Positions 1 through 9,868 of a stretch of 64,000 bases of DNA are shown here, piece after piece. Position 1 is the stretch's first letter; each line of letters opens with the position of its first letter. The DNA is taken from NCBI RefSeq assembly GCF_019753045.1, contig NZ_JAIELN010000012.1, forward strand, positions 186,001 through 250,000, read 5' to 3'. Both the position numbers and the translations under genes were made by a program. Below the pieces are notes generated by a model. That model was not told the origin of the DNA. It searched no databases and saw only the letters and a program-made list of their open reading frames with translations. The stretch is from Hyphomicrobium sp. GTDB taxonomy: Bacteria; Pseudomonadota; Alphaproteobacteria; Rhizobiales; Hyphomicrobiaceae.

Positions 1-783
1 AACGCCCTTGCCTTTGAGGCGGAAGGTCTTTCCCGAGCTTGTGCCCTTCGGAACGTTGAGCTGGACCCGGCCCGTCGGGGTCGGGACTTCGACCCGGCCG
101 CCGAGGACCGCTTCGTCAATGGTAATCGGCAGATCGAGCAGAATGTCGTCGCCGTCGCGCTTGAAGTCCGGATGCTGGCGTATCTTTATTTCGACAAGAG
201 CATCTCCGGGCTCCGAGCCCGGCCCTCCGGGTGTGCCCTTGCCCTTCAGCCGCAGCGTTTGGCCGTCAGTCACACCTTCCGGCACGGCGAGGTCGAGCAC
301 ACCGCCGTCCGGCAGCGTCACGCGCTTTTTGGCGCCGAGTACGGCTTCGAGAAAATCGACCTCCAGCGAGTAGCGCAGATCCTGCCCGCGGTGCCCATGG
401 CTGGTCCGCCGACCGCCTCCACCCGCGCCGAAGACATCAGAAAAGATGTCGGAAAAGCTGAAATCATCAAATCCGGTGGCTCCGGGGCGGCCCTCGAACC
501 CCCTCGCTGAGAACGGACCTCGCTGGGCGCCTCCCGCCCGGTTCCACTGTGGCCGGCGCGGGTCGCCCTTGGCATCTATCTCGCCGGCGTCGTACTGGCG
601 GCGCTTTTCGGGGTCGCTCAAGATATCGTTGGCGGCGTTGATTTTCTTAAATCGTTCAGCGGCCCCGGCGTTGGGGTTGACGTCCGGATGATTTGCTTTG
701 GCCGCCTTACGAAACGCGCTGCGTATTTCATCCTCTGTGGCTCCCCGCGAGACGCCGAGAATGTCGTAAAGATCTTCCGCCAT
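1..783 (-). CDS. J-domain co-chaperone, DnaJ/CbpA class, C-terminus cut by window edge
   Basis: Reading the minus strand from 783 gives an open frame running off the left edge. The N-terminus starts MAEDLYDILGVSRGATEDEI and has the J-domain with its HPD motif (in NHPDVN) at about residues 33-35, which stimulates the DnaK ATPase. A Gly/Phe/Ser-rich linker with GRPGATGFDDFSFSDIF follows, then a substrate-binding C-terminal domain (repeated LRLKGKG / FRLKGKG motifs). No CxxCxGxG zinc-finger repeats lie between linker and C-domain, so it is a CbpA-type (class B) protein rather than canonical DnaJ. An in-frame ATG also lies at 798, preceded by CCCAGG, and could be the true start. The last residues of the protein are missing from the window. 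Confidence 0.9.
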   Translation of the reverse strand, partial: MAEDLYDILGVSRGATEDEIRSAFRKAAKANHPDVNPNAGAAERFKKINAANDILSDPEKRRQYDAGEIDAKGDPRRPQWNRAGGAQRGPFSARGFEGRPGATGFDDFSFSDIFSDVFGAGGGGRRTSHGHRGQDLRYSLEVDFLEAVLGAKKRVTLPDGGVLDLAVPEGVTDGQTLRLKGKGTPGGPGSEPGDALVEIKIRQHPDFKRDGDDILLDLPITIDEAVLGGRVEVPTPTGRVQLNVPKGTSSGKTFRLKGKGV

Positions 784-860
784 GGAGGCTGTCTTCATCC
801 TGGGAACTTTTGTTACAGACTATCAGAAAATGCTGCGTTGCAAGCGAGGCTTACTGCCTC

Positions 861-2399
861 TCAACCGGTAATACGGATTTCCGGCCTTTTGCCGACCAAA
901 GCCGCAAGTGTCTCGAATCGGCGTCGCAGCCTTTCCCCGTCCAGTGCTGCGTAGGCCGCCGGTATCGTCAAGACAAGCGTGCCGTTTTCGTAGCTGAGCG
1001 ACGTTTGGTCGATAACGCCGGCCATGCCGATTGAAAGCATATGGGCAGTCCTGATCGCTGCGCCAACGATCCGCGCCCGCCGCTGAACGCGTTTGGAGAC
1101 CAGGCTGCGGAGCCGGTCGGAGAGCTGGCCGCCGCCCTCCTCCTCTGACGTCTCATGGCGGTGGAAAACGGAGAGGGCGAGAAAGATGCGGCCCGGGTGA
1201 TCGACGCCGCCCAGACCCGCATGGGCGATCGTGTTGACGCTTTGCTCGCCGCGATAGTCGGGATGGGCTCGCCAGCCGACATCGGACAGAAGGCATGCGG
1301 CGTGCCGGAGGCGGCGCTCATCTGCCGTTTCTTCTTGCGCCGGGTCGGCGAAGAGCTGGTCGGTCCAGTCGCAGAGTTCAAAGGCATGGGCGACGGATCG
1401 CGACCGCAGGGCGGCGTAATCTTCGCAGAAGCTGATCAACGGATCGCGCGCTTTCTCGATGGGCGGCAGGAGACCGTAAATCAGTCCTTCGCGAATTCCG
1501 AAGACGGAGAAGACAATCTGGCGCGGCTCCATCTGGCGCAACAGCCGCTCCAAGACGAGCGCGCCGAACGGCAGGACTTCGCGACGCGCTTTGGCGACTC
1601 CGGCGATGCCTGGAATATCGAGAGGCTTTTTGGCTTTGCGAAACTGCTCGCAGAGGTCGAGCGCTTCCCGCGTCGTCAACTTGTATCCCTGCATCACCCG
1701 CAGCGGATAATCGACGCGATCCATTTGAAGCTTGGCAAGCGAACGCCACGTGCCGCCGACGGCATAGAACGTGCGGCCAGCGCCGTTTCGAACCCAGGGA
1801 AGGCTTGCGATGGCGGCATCGATGACGTCAGTCGCACGCTCGATCTTGTTGCCGGTCGTGTCGATCAGGCGCAAACCGCCGAGAGGCAGTGTTGCAGCCT
1901 CCTTCAAGCGCTCCTGCGCGAGATCGATCAGTTCGAGGCTGCCGCCTCCGAGGTCGCCGACGACGCCGTCCGGATCGACGAAGCCCATCATGATGCCTTG
2001 GGCTGCGAGGCGCGCTTCCACATCGCCGGACAGAACTTCGATCCTGGTGCCGATGGCCCGCTCGCCCTGCTCGATGAAGTCGCGGCCGTTCTGCGCATCG
2101 CGAACCGCGGCCGTGGCGATGACCTTGAGATTCTTGACGCTCAGAATCTTCGCAATGATCCTGAAACGCGAGAGCGCCGCCAGCGCCCGGTCAACGGCCT
2201 CAACGCCAAGGCTGCCGGTGGATGCGACCGAGCGGCCGAGACCGCACAGAATTTTTTCATTGAAGACAGGCGTCGGCGCACGAACCGCACCTTCATAGAC
2301 GACGAGACGAACCGAGTTGGAACCGATATCGACAACGCCGATAGGTTCCATTTCCGCGGTACGCTCGTTTGCGCCCGAGAGTTCTTTCCAACGTGTCAA
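861..2399 (-). CDS. ppx: Ppx/GppA family exopolyphosphatase
   Basis: About 512 residues, cytoplasmic, expected to release orthophosphate from the ends of inorganic polyphosphate (or act on pppGpp). The ASKHA-type phosphate loop VVDIGSNSVRLVVYEG is at about residues 22-37 and the second loop GDLGGGSLEL at about 148-157; the C-terminal third resembles the HD-like domain of long Ppx proteins. The TTG start at 2399 is chosen because a GGGAG box lies seven bases upstream; an in-frame ATG at 2351 is the alternative. The gene starts 15 bases after ppk ends, so the two are almost certainly co-transcribed, pairing polyphosphate synthesis with breakdown. Function is clear at family level; the Ppx versus GppA preference is not. 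Confidence 0.9.
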   Translation of the reverse strand: MTRWKELSGANERTAEMEPIGVVDIGSNSVRLVVYEGAVRAPTPVFNEKILCGLGRSVASTGSLGVEAVDRALAALSRFRIIAKILSVKNLKVIATAAVRDAQNGRDFIEQGERAIGTRIEVLSGDVEARLAAQGIMMGFVDPDGVVGDLGGGSLELIDLAQERLKEAATLPLGGLRLIDTTGNKIERATDVIDAAIASLPWVRNGAGRTFYAVGGTWRSLAKLQMDRVDYPLRVMQGYKLTTREALDLCEQFRKAKKPLDIPGIAGVAKARREVLPFGALVLERLLRQMEPRQIVFSVFGIREGLIYGLLPPIEKARDPLISFCEDYAALRSRSVAHAFELCDWTDQLFADPAQEETADERRLRHAACLLSDVGWRAHPDYRGEQSVNTIAHAGLGGVDHPGRIFLALSVFHRHETSEEEGGGQLSDRLRSLVSKRVQRRARIVGAAIRTAHMLSIGMAGVIDQTSLSYENGTLVLTIPAAYAALDGERLRRRFETLAALVGKRPEIRITG

Positions 2400-2414
2400 A
2401 ATTGAACTCCCGGC

Positions 2415-4580
2415 TCAACCGGGCTGGCGGAAACGTTGCGGGAAGCTCTCCTTGAGAGATTGCCCGCGTCCCGAAAGCGAAGGATTGGTCATGAAGTACT
2501 TGTGCGCATTGAAGGCTTCCTCACCGGGACCCGGTTGAATCCGAGTCGAGCTACCGTCGGAATTGATCCGCCAGCTCTGTTGATTGTCTTTCAAGTTCGC
2601 AACCATGATCTGAGCGAGCACTTGTTCGTGCACAGTCGGGTTCTTGACGGGCGCCAGTGCCTCGACGCGGCGGTCGAGATTGCGTGGCATCATGTCGGCG
2701 GAGCTGATGTAGACGGCGGCCTTGGCCGAAGGCAAGGCCTCACCATTGGCGAAACAGTAAATGCGGGCATGCTCGAGGAAGCGCCCGATAATGCTTTTCA
2801 CCCTAATGTTGCTCGAAAGCCCCGGAATCCCCGGGCGCAGACAGCAGATGCCGCGCACGACGAGATCGATCGGCACGCCGGCATTGCTTGCGTCATAGAG
2901 CGCCGAAATGATCTGAGCGTCGACGAGCGAGTTCATCTTCCACCAGATGCCGGACGGCTTTCCGGCCTTGGCGTTTCTGATCTCCTCGGCGATGTGCGTC
3001 ATGATCCGGTTGCGGATGCCGTGCGGGCTTGCCGCCATGCACTCGAGTTCAACCGGTTCGCCGTAGCCCGTCACGAAATTCAGAATTCGGGTGATGTCGC
3101 GCGCCATCGCCGGATCGGTGGTGAAGAGCGACAGGTCCGTGTAAACGCGCGCGGTTTGCGGATGATAGTTGCCGGTGCCGATGTGACAGTACGTTGTCAG
3201 CTCGGTGCCTTCGCGGCGGACGATCAGGCCGAGCTTGGCGTGCGTCTTCAGTTCGGTGAACCCGTAGACGACGTGAACGCCCGCGCTTTCAAGGTCGCGC
3301 GCCCAGCGGATGTTTGCTGCTTCATCGAAGCGGGCTTTGAGCTCGACGACGGCGGTAACGGACTTACCCGCTTCGACCGCCTCCTTCAGCGCCTGAATGA
3401 TCGGGCTATCGCGCGAAGTTCGATAGAGCGTCCATTTGATCGCCATCACGTTCGGATCAGCGACGGCCTGGCGCAAGTATTGAACGACGACGTCGAAGCT
3501 CTCGTAGGGATGGTGGACGACGATGTCTTTGTTACGGACAGCTGCGAAGCAGTCACCGCTGAATTCGCGAATGCGCTCGGGGAAGCGGATCGTGAAGGGC
3601 TTGAAGAGAAGATCCGGCCGGTCCGGCACGATCAGCTGCGAGGTATCGGCGAGGGCCAGGATGCCTTCTTTGACGAAAACGCTTTCTTCGCGCACCTCGA
3701 GTTCGTCGATGACGAACTTGCGCAAGCGTTCGTGCATCTTGGCTTCGATTTCGAGCCTGATGACATTGCCGCGACGGCGCCGCTTCAGCTGGCTTTCATA
3801 GGAGCGAACGAGGTCTTCCGCCTCTTCCTGCAATTCGATGTCGCTGTCACGGAGGACGCGGAACGTACCTTTGCTCTTGATTTCGAAGCCCGAGAACAGC
3901 TCGGTCAAAAACATGCCGATGACGTATTCGAGCTGGATGAACCGAATTTCCTTCGGTTTGTCGGGCTCCGCTTCAAGGCGAATGAACCGCTCCAGCTGAG
4001 CGGGAATGGGTATAAGCCCGTTCATCGCTTTGCCATCGATCGGGCGGACCATCTCGACGACGATCGTCATCGCCTTGTTGGGAATGAACGGAAACGGATG
4101 TGCGGGATCGGCTGCGATCGGCGTGAGGATCGGGAAGATGTGCGTCATGAACAGACGCTCGAGCCAATCGCGCTGCGCGTCCGTCAGCTCGTCGGGCTGC
4201 AACACAAAAAGACCGGCGCCTGCGAGTTCGGTTTTGATCGTACGCCAGCTCGCCTGCTTATCGGCGACAAGGCCCGTCGCGAACTTGTTGATCGCTGCGA
4301 GCTGCTGCATCGGCGTCGAGCCGTCTTGCGACAGCGTCGTGATGCCGGCACGGATCTGGCCATAAACACCGGCTGCGCGAACCATGTAGAATTCGTCGAG
4401 GTTGTCCGCCGCTATCGATAGGAAGCGCAGACGCTCAAGAAGCGGATGATGTTCGTTGCCCGCTTCCTCAAGGACGCGCCGGTTGAACTGAAGCCAAGAC
4501 AGCTCGCGGTTGTAGAAACGCTCCGGCCCTTGCGGAACGAGATCGACATCGGTTTTGCTTCTGCTTTTCGCGGTGGCCAT
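2415..4580 (-). CDS. ppk: Polyphosphate kinase 1
   Basis: A 721-residue Ppk1 with normal length. It transfers the gamma phosphate of ATP reversibly to polyphosphate. The N-terminal domain begins [19 protein letters not shown] (from about residue 22). The catalytic phosphohistidine sits in the motif [11 protein letters not shown] (His about 447), and [19 protein letters not shown] follows at about 466; a second phospholipase-D-like half continues to the C-terminus. The ATG at 4580 fits the conserved N-terminus. It precedes ppx by 15 bases. About 95 bases separate it from hdaA, and this leader contains three copies of one 7-base sequence able to pair in two exclusive ways (see 4617-4652). Confidence 0.96.
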   Translation of the reverse strand: MATAKSRSKTDVDLVPQGPERFYNRELSWLQFNRRVLEEAGNEHHPLLERLRFLSIAADNLDEFYMVRAAGVYGQIRAGITTLSQDGSTPMQQLAAINKFATGLVADKQASWRTIKTELAGAGLFVLQPDELTDAQRDWLERLFMTHIFPILTPIAADPAHPFPFIPNKAMTIVVEMVRPIDGKAMNGLIPIPAQLERFIRLEAEPDKPKEIRFIQLEYVIGMFLTELFSGFEIKSKGTFRVLRDSDIELQEEAEDLVRSYESQLKRRRRGNVIRLEIEAKMHERLRKFVIDELEVREESVFVKEGILALADTSQLIVPDRPDLLFKPFTIRFPERIREFSGDCFAAVRNKDIVVHHPYESFDVVVQYLRQAVADPNVMAIKWTLYRTSRDSPIIQALKEAVEAGKSVTAVVELKARFDEAANIRWARDLESAGVHVVYGFTELKTHAKLGLIVRREGTELTTYCHIGTGNYHPQTARVYTDLSLFTTDPAMARDITRILNFVTGYGEPVELECMAASPHGIRNRIMTHIAEEIRNAKAGKPSGIWWKMNSLVDAQIISALYDASNAGVPIDLVVRGICCLRPGIPGLSSNIRVKSIIGRFLEHARIYCFANGEALPSAKAAVYISSADMMPRNLDRRVEALAPVKNPTVHEQVLAQIMVANLKDNQQSWRINSDGSSTRIQPGPGEEAFNAHKYFMTNPSLSGRGQSLKESFPQRFRQPG

Positions 4581-4616
4581 CTTAGGGGGATTGCTCCGAA
4601 ATACGGTCGAGACATG

Positions 4617-4652
4617 TGGGTGTTAGATTACACCCAAATGACGCGTGGGTGT
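4617..4652 (-). promoter_or_regulatory. Three alternating 7-nt arms in the ppk leader, possible attenuator-like structure
   Basis: On the plus strand TGGGTGT occurs at 4617-4623, its complement ACACCCA at 4630-4636, and TGGGTGT again at 4646-4652. The middle arm can pair with either neighbour (loops of 6 or 9 bases), so two exclusive hairpins are possible in the ppk mRNA leader. There is no strong T-tract after either stem, so this is not a standard terminator. A regulatory role is inference only. Confidence 0.35.
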
Positions 4653-4674
4653 CTTAATCCTCAGTATAAGACGA

Positions 4675-5361
4675 TTAGTAGCCGAGTACGTCGAGCGTTG
4701 CAGCGGCAATGGGGCGCGTTACCCGGCGCTGCAGCACGAGTGCACGGCGATCTGCCTCTGCGACGAACCGTTCGGCTGCAAGCATAGACCGCTCCATCCG
4801 CACGAGAACGTAATCCACCAATTGCGGCTCGACGCTCAACTGACGGTCGGCAAATAACTTCACCAGGACAGCGCGAAGCAGGGCGTCATCGGGCGGCTCT
4901 ATGGTCGCGAGCGGCAGGGCTTTCAACCGCGAGCGCAGATCGGGAAGCGCAATCGCCAAATCCCCCGGCACGGTTTCGGTCGTCAGGAGAATTTGCAGCC
5001 GCTGCTCACGGACGAGGTTCAAAAGATGGAACAGCGCCGCCTCATCGGTGATCTTCTGGACGTCCTCGATCAGAAGGGCGCCCGCTGAAGCCATCGCCGG
5101 GACAGCCTCACGCGAGATCGCGGATGCCTCGAACGGGGTAGCCCCGGCCCGCCTCAGCCAAACGTTGGCGAGATGGGTTTTTCCGCTTCCGCGCGGGCCA
5201 GCGATCACGGCGGCGCCGATGGGCCAATCCGGCCAGCGATCAACGAGCGCAACAGCGGCGGCGTTCGATTCTGAAACAAGGAAGTCCTCGAGGCCCATCG
5301 CCGTTCTGTGCGGAAGTTCAAAGACAAGCTGCTCAGGGATCGTGGTCATGGGGCTATTCAA
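4675..5361 (-). CDS. hdaA: HdaA-type DnaA-related ATPase (regulatory inactivation of DnaA)
   Basis: A 228-residue AAA+ protein of the DnaA/Hda family. The Walker A motif AGPRGSGKTHL is at about residues 54-64 and the Walker B motif ALLIEDVQ near 94-101; the region is followed by a short lid with LRSRLKALPLATIEPPDD. It lacks the DnaA DNA-binding helix-turn-helix, as expected for Hda. In Caulobacter the homologue works with the DNA polymerase clamp to stimulate ATP hydrolysis by DnaA and limit initiation. The TTG start at 5361 overlaps the stop of the upstream permease gene (TTGA) and has AAGGA six bases upstream, suggesting coupled translation; an ATG at 5349 is the alternative. Confidence 0.88.
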   Translation of the reverse strand: MNSPMTTIPEQLVFELPHRTAMGLEDFLVSESNAAAVALVDRWPDWPIGAAVIAGPRGSGKTHLANVWLRRAGATPFEASAISREAVPAMASAGALLIEDVQKITDEAALFHLLNLVREQRLQILLTTETVPGDLAIALPDLRSRLKALPLATIEPPDDALLRAVLVKLFADRQLSVEPQLVDYVLVRMERSMLAAERFVAEADRRALVLQRRVTRPIAAATLDVLGY

Positions 5362-6443
5362 GGCTTATCCTTCAGGGTCAGCTCAACCTCGCCTTGATAC
5401 ACGGATGACTCGAGATAGGCGCGGAGCGCAAAGCGTACGAGCACGCCGATTGCGGCAGAAACCGGCACGGCGACGAGGAGGCCGAGAAATCCGAACAGAT
5501 AGCTGAAGGTCAGCAGCGCGAAGATCAACCAGACGGGATGCAAGCCGATTTCGGAGCCGATGATGTAGGGGCTCAGCACCCCGGACTCGAGCGCCTGTCC
5601 GCCGAGCATGATACCCGCGATAACCAGTATCGGTGTGAGATCCGGCCAGTGCTGGATGAAGGCGATGATCATGGCTGCCAGGGCGCCGAGCGACCATCCG
5701 AAAATTGGAATGAATGAGGCGAGGCCGGTCAGCATGCCAACGAGCAAGCCGTAGTCCAGTCCGGCCAAACTGAGCGCGATCGCGTAGTAGAGTGCGAGAA
5801 GGATGCACACCACGCCCTGTCCGCGGATGAACGCGGAGATGCGGCTGTCGATTTCGATGGCGAGGGCGCGGATCTGGTCCGCCTCGTGACGCGGGAGCCA
5901 GGCGTCGATCTTGGCCAGCATTTTCGGCCAGTCCTTGACGACGTAGAAAAAGACGACCGGCGTTATGAGGACGACGGTGAAGAAGTTCACCGCGGCGGTG
6001 CTTTGATTCCACAGCCCTTGCACGAAGGTCCCAAGCAGCGATGGCACCGAGGATGTGAAGGAATCCAGAGCAGATCGAACGGCGGCTTCGGCCTGCGGAT
6101 AGCGCACTCCCAGGTTCTCGCGCGCGGCCGTCTCAAGCGTAACCTTGAGCCGTCCGATTTCTCGCGGGGCCGCCTCGACGAGGCCGGCCACCTGTTGGGC
6201 GAGGACCGGCAAGAGAAACACCAGCATCAAAGTGATGAGGCAGACCAACACCGCGAGAAGCAGAACGGCAGAAACCCAGCGCGGGATGCCGGTACGGCCT
6301 AATGCATCGACGACAGGATTGAGGAAATAGGCAAGCGCCAGCCCAATCACGAATGGGACGAGCGCCGGCGCAACCAGTTGAACGATGTAGGCGATCAGCA
6401 GCGCAGCCGCCGTCCAAAACAGCGCATGCCGCTCAAAATACAT
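5358..6443 (-). CDS. AI-2E family (PerM-like) membrane transporter
   Basis: A 361-residue polytopic inner-membrane protein of the AI-2 exporter superfamily (TqsA/YdiK/PerM). Paired hydrophobic segments lie at the N-terminus (about residues 8-40), around 60-90, and a dense cluster from about 205 to 345. The segment ALYYAIALSLAGLDYGLLVG and the following GxxxFIPxxG-like stretch (TGLASFIPIFGWSLGALAA) are typical of the family. Substrate is unknown; the family name does not prove autoinducer transport. Its stop overlaps the hdaA start, and it follows the phosphatidyltransferase gene by about 50 bases, consistent with one transcript. Confidence 0.85.
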   Translation of the reverse strand: MYFERHALFWTAAALLIAYIVQLVAPALVPFVIGLALAYFLNPVVDALGRTGIPRWVSAVLLLAVLVCLITLMLVFLLPVLAQQVAGLVEAAPREIGRLKVTLETAARENLGVRYPQAEAAVRSALDSFTSSVPSLLGTFVQGLWNQSTAAVNFFTVVLITPVVFFYVVKDWPKMLAKIDAWLPRHEADQIRALAIEIDSRISAFIRGQGVVCILLALYYAIALSLAGLDYGLLVGMLTGLASFIPIFGWSLGALAAMIIAFIQHWPDLTPILVIAGIMLGGQALESGVLSPYIIGSEIGLHPVWLIFALLTFSYLFGFLGLLVAVPVSAAIGVLVRFALRAYLESSVYQGEVELTLKDKP

Positions 6444-6494
6444 ATCGTTCGATCCTCAAATCGCGGGGCCAGGCCGAAGCATGCGCCGGAACGC

Positions 6495-7049
6495 TCAGCT
6501 TTTCGAGCCGGTGGTTTCGTAAAACGTCATGTGTTTCAGCCACACGCGCAAATAGGCAACAAGTGAGATGATCGTCGTCGCAGCCGCAAGAAGCGTCAAT
6601 AGCTGCACGGGACCCTTCAGCCGCAAGCCGAAGCCCTCGTCCGCCAGCACGGTGGCGGCAAGCACGATCTGGGCAACGGTGTTCATCTTGCTGACGGCAA
6701 GGGGTTTCATCGGCGTCGGGTGATCGAGCAGCCATGACAGGACGACCGCGATAACGATCAGCACGTCACGCGACACGACCAGGATGACCAACCAGGATGG
6801 CAGACGCGCCGTTACACCGAGCGCTATGAAGATGCAGACGATAAGAAGCTTGTCGGCAATGGGATCGAGATAGGCGCCGAGCTCGGTCTCCCAATTGAAG
6901 CGCTTGGCGAGGAACCCGTCGACGGCATCGGAGATGCCCGCCACGACGAAAGCCAGGAATGCCGCCTGGAGTTCGCCCGTCAGCAGAAGCCAGAAGACCA
7001 CGGGTACGAGAATGACCCGGCCGAGCGTAATAAGATTTGGAATGCTCAC
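6495..7049 (-). CDS. CDP-alcohol phosphatidyltransferase, PgsA-like
   Basis: A 184-residue membrane enzyme of phospholipid synthesis. The family motif D-x2-D-G-x2-A-R-x8-G-x3-D-x3-D appears as SDAVDGFLAK followed by RFNWETELGAYLDPIADK (about residues 40-68); spacing is exact, but Arg of the AR pair is Lys here. Several hydrophobic helices surround it. Members make phosphatidylglycerol phosphate or cardiolipin from CDP-diacylglycerol; the sequence alone does not decide which. A GTG start at 7049 gives the typical SIPNLITLGRV N-terminus. Nearly 200 bases separate it from the upstream DUF2066 gene, leaving room for a promoter, though none was convincing. Confidence 0.85.
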   Translation of the reverse strand: MSIPNLITLGRVILVPVVFWLLLTGELQAAFLAFVVAGISDAVDGFLAKRFNWETELGAYLDPIADKLLIVCIFIALGVTARLPSWLVILVVSRDVLIVIAVVLSWLLDHPTPMKPLAVSKMNTVAQIVLAATVLADEGFGLRLKGPVQLLTLLAAATTIISLVAYLRVWLKHMTFYETTGSKS

Positions 7050-7243
7050 GCCGAAACTGTCCCCGTCTTTCTATGCCTGGGTGAAGCTGAAACCGATTAG
7101 GCGGCGCGACCCTAACCTTTGGAAGTTTGTCTCGTCGAGAACATCCTCCTTTGCACTGCGGTAATGCAGCAGCAACGAAAGAGCGCGTCAAGCGCGCCGC
7201 GCCGCAACAGCCCTCGACGCGATCGAGATATATATAAATTATT

Positions 7244-8380
7244 TCAATAACTTGAACGAAGAACCCAGCCTTGGTTCGTGCCGGTAAGGCTGAGACCGCG
7301 AGCGCCCAGAGCGTTTGCCAAACTTCTTGCACCACCTGGATATTTCAGGGTGATGTCAGCTCTGCTTTCCGTGACGTCGGCGATGTTGAGGCCGTCGACG
7401 CCCGGAGTGTCGAGGAGTTGTCCGCGCATCTGATCCCATTGATCGGGGCTCGAGAACTCAACCAGAAGGGTCACGTCCTCGCCGTTGCCACCCGTCGAGG
7501 CAGCCCAGACGGGCATGTCCGCTCCGGGGGAGGCGGGCGCGGGAGGGGCGGACTTGATGGCCTTCCAGCGGCCCTCGATCACGCCCAGCGCCACGACGGC
7601 TGCGAGCTGCGAGGCGTAGTCGAGATCACCGTCCGAGATGCGGTAGGTCCGTTTCAACAGCAGCGGACCGGTGGCGTCCCGTCCGGCGAGCGTCACAGTC
7701 AGCTTTTTCGAGGCCATGTCCGGCTCGGCGACGGCCATTACGACGAGGCCCGTTCCATATTCGCCGGTGAGCGCACGCAAGCCGTTGTCGTCGCCGGCGA
7801 GCATCTGATTGACCGTATCGGGGCGGATCGTCGGCTTCAGATCCTTAATCGTTATCGGGGTGATCGTGTGTTTCAGGTCGAGGCCCGTCCAGGCGCGGCG
7901 CCATAGGCCAGCATCACTGCCCGCCGTTGGCGGATTGCCCTGCTGCAGGACGGTCAAGACCGTTACAGGCGGCGCCTGCTGGTCGACATAAGGAATGCCT
8001 TGGCGCGAGAGCGCGGAGCGCACTGCGTCGGCCTGGAACGAGAAGTCGAGGCTGGCGATGTAATCGGTTGCGGAATTGCGTTCCGAGCGCACGGAAACGC
8101 CCGAGACGAGATCTCCGGCTTTGAGATCTGCGACGGTCGACAGCCGCTTATAGGCCGTCACCGGCACGAGCCGCTTCAGAAGGGAGCGGAACGCGGCTTG
8201 CTGACCGTCGGCCATCGCCTGCTCCTTCGCCGCGACGGCGTTGGCCGCGGTCGCTTCGACCGGATAATTCGCGACGGTATAGGCAGCGTCTGCGCTCGCC
8301 GAGATTGCAGGGGCCGTGTCGAGCCCAACAGCCGCCGTCCAGCTGGCTATGGCAATGGCGAAGCAGCGACCAACGGACAC
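7244..8380 (-). CDS. DUF2066 domain exported protein
   Basis: A 378-residue protein with an N-terminal secretion signal (hydrophobic segment within residues 5-30, Ala-x-Ala-like cleavage near AISASADA). The body resembles DUF2066 proteins, which in Hyphomicrobiales lie next to purM and a CDP-alcohol phosphatidyltransferase, as here. A repeated alpha/beta pattern such as [20 protein letters not shown] near the N-terminus is characteristic. The GTG start at 8380 has GGGGGA six to seven bases upstream. It is divergent from purM across 222 bases. No catalytic motif is recognised; periplasmic or envelope function is inferred from the signal sequence. Confidence 0.75.
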   Translation of the reverse strand: MSVGRCFAIAIASWTAAVGLDTAPAISASADAAYTVANYPVEATAANAVAAKEQAMADGQQAAFRSLLKRLVPVTAYKRLSTVADLKAGDLVSGVSVRSERNSATDYIASLDFSFQADAVRSALSRQGIPYVDQQAPPVTVLTVLQQGNPPTAGSDAGLWRRAWTGLDLKHTITPITIKDLKPTIRPDTVNQMLAGDDNGLRALTGEYGTGLVVMAVAEPDMASKKLTVTLAGRDATGPLLLKRTYRISDGDLDYASQLAAVVALGVIEGRWKAIKSAPPAPASPGADMPVWAASTGGNGEDVTLLVEFSSPDQWDQMRGQLLDTPGVDGLNIADVTESRADITLKYPGGARSLANALGARGLSLTGTNQGWVLRSSY

Positions 8381-8602
8381 CTTAATCCCCCGTTTCCCGT
8401 ATTCAGGCGATGTATATGGCCGGCAAGGATACGCAACCGCGGAACCCCGCCAACGATCCCTTCGTTGCTCTCAGGGCCAGTCGCTGCTACGACCCCCATC
8501 ACGGGTTGGCAATGGGGCAAAAGTGAGTTTAACCGATGCCCTCCCCACTGCGCCATTCATGGACGCGGCTTCCATCCAACACAATTTCCCCCACGAGGAC
8601 GA

Positions 8603-9730
8603 ATGCCGGCGGCTGACGAGAATTCGAATAAGAGCATCACGTATGCCGACGCTGGCGTCGATATCGATGCGGGTAACGCGCTGGTCGCGGCCATCAAGCC
8701 GCTTGCGCGCGCAACGAGCCGCCCTGGCGCGGATGTGGATCTCGGCGGCTTCGGCGGCCTGTTCGACCTGAAGCGCACGGGCTTTCGCGATCCGATCCTC
8801 GTTGCGGCGAACGACGGGGTCGGCACGAAGCTCAAAATCGCAATCGAGACCGGCCGTCATTCGACGATTGGAATCGACCTGGTCGCGATGTGCGTCAACG
8901 ATCTCGTCGTGCAAGGTGCGGAGCCGTTGTTCTTTCTCGACTACTTTGCCGTCGGCAAGCTCGATGTCGCCGCCGCGCGCGACGTCATCGCGGGGATCGC
9001 GGATGGATGCCGGGATGCAGGATGCGCGCTCATCGGCGGAGAAACCGCCGAAATGCCGGGCCTCTACAAGAGCGGCGACTACGATCTCGCAGGGTTCTCT
9101 GTCGGCGCTGTCGAGCGCGATGAAATCTTGCCGCGTGCCGATATCGCCGTCGGCGACATTCTGATCGGGCTGAAGTCGTCGGGGGTTCATTCGAACGGCT
9201 ACAGCCTCGTACGCAAACTCGTCGAACACGCGCACCTCGATTGGAATGCACCTGCCCCGTTTGCCGCGAACACATCAGTGGCGGAAGCGTTGCTCACGCC
9301 GACGCGCATTTACGTCAAACCGCTTCTCGCCGCTATCCGGGCGACGGGCGGGTCGGGCATGAACGGCGCGATCAAGGCGCTATCGCATATCACCGGCGGC
9401 GGACTCTCGGAGAACGTGCCTCGCGTGATGCCGAAAGACATGGCCGCTCGCATCGATCTTTCATCGTTCGATGTGCCGCGTGTTTTTGGGTGGCTCGCCA
9501 AGACCGGCAACATCGAGCCCGCCGAAATGCTCAGGACGTTCAACTGCGGCATCGGCATGATCGCGGTCGTTTCGAAAGCGAAAGTCGACGACGTGATCGC
9601 AAAGCTCAAAGCTGCCGGCGAAGAGCCGATGATCATCGGCGATGTCATCCCGCCAACGGGCGAAAAGTCAGAGGCAAAGGGCAAAGGCGAAGCCTGGGCC
9701 GTCAAGTACGAAGGAAAGCTTATGTTTTAG
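8603..9730 (+). CDS. purM: Phosphoribosylformylglycinamidine cyclo-ligase (AIR synthetase)
   Basis: A 375-residue enzyme of purine synthesis that closes FGAM to aminoimidazole ribonucleotide using ATP. Family landmarks include [15 protein letters not shown], the [27 protein letters not shown] segment (nucleotide/phosphate region), [12 protein letters not shown], and [15 protein letters not shown]. The ATG at 8603 has GAGGA six bases upstream and matches the conserved N-terminus; the open frame extends upstream without support. In most alphaproteobacteria purN follows directly, but here purN is 5.3 kb away and xoxF converges on the purM end. The 222-base divergent gap with DUF2066 must hold both promoters; I could not pick them out. 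Confidence 0.95.
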   Translation: MPAADENSNKSITYADAGVDIDAGNALVAAIKPLARATSRPGADVDLGGFGGLFDLKRTGFRDPILVAANDGVGTKLKIAIETGRHSTIGIDLVAMCVNDLVVQGAEPLFFLDYFAVGKLDVAAARDVIAGIADGCRDAGCALIGGETAEMPGLYKSGDYDLAGFSVGAVERDEILPRADIAVGDILIGLKSSGVHSNGYSLVRKLVEHAHLDWNAPAPFAANTSVAEALLTPTRIYVKPLLAAIRATGGSGMNGAIKALSHITGGGLSENVPRVMPKDMAARIDLSSFDVPRVFGWLAKTGNIEPAEMLRTFNCGIGMIAVVSKAKVDDVIAKLKAAGEEPMIIGDVIPPTGEKSEAKGKGEAWAVKYEGKLMF

Positions 9731-9747
9731 CTTGCCGCTTTCAATGC

Positions 9748-9855
9748 GCGTTCCGCGGGCCGGGCTTTTTGCTTGACGCTTCCGACACGCGTTCCGGGAG
9801 CCGGGCTTTTTGATTGACGCCTCCGACACGCGTTCCGCGCGCCGGCCGGAGGCGT
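9748..9855. repeat. 41-bp tandem repeat ending in a nested-hairpin element
   Basis: Two 41-bp units (9748-9788 and 9789-9829) with few differences are followed by a partial third. Each carries GCGTTCC, a CCGGG(C) block, CTTTTTG and TTGACGC(T/C)TCCGACAC. The last copy forms a clean nested structure at 9817-9855: a 9-bp outer stem (ACGCCTCCG with CGGAGGCGT), ACA, a CGCG-TTC-CGCG inner hairpin, then CGCCGGC. The first two units keep only the left part. The layout matches the triplet at 17880-18028, including a TTGATTG flank. It separates the convergent ends of purM and xoxF and could stop transcription, but the T-run lies before, not after, the best stem. Confidence 0.7.
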
Positions 9856-9868
9856 TGTAGAGGTTTGT

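Noticed and set aside
784..860. GAGGC-TTACT-GCCTC hairpin after ppx as a terminator
   Set aside because: The stem is only five base pairs and no T-run follows on the ppx strand.
1155..4421. Long plus-strand open frames (416 and 661 residues) opposite ppx and ppk
   Set aside because: They are shadows of high-GC coding sequence; no ribosome sites or recognisable domains, while the opposite frames are clear ppx and ppk.
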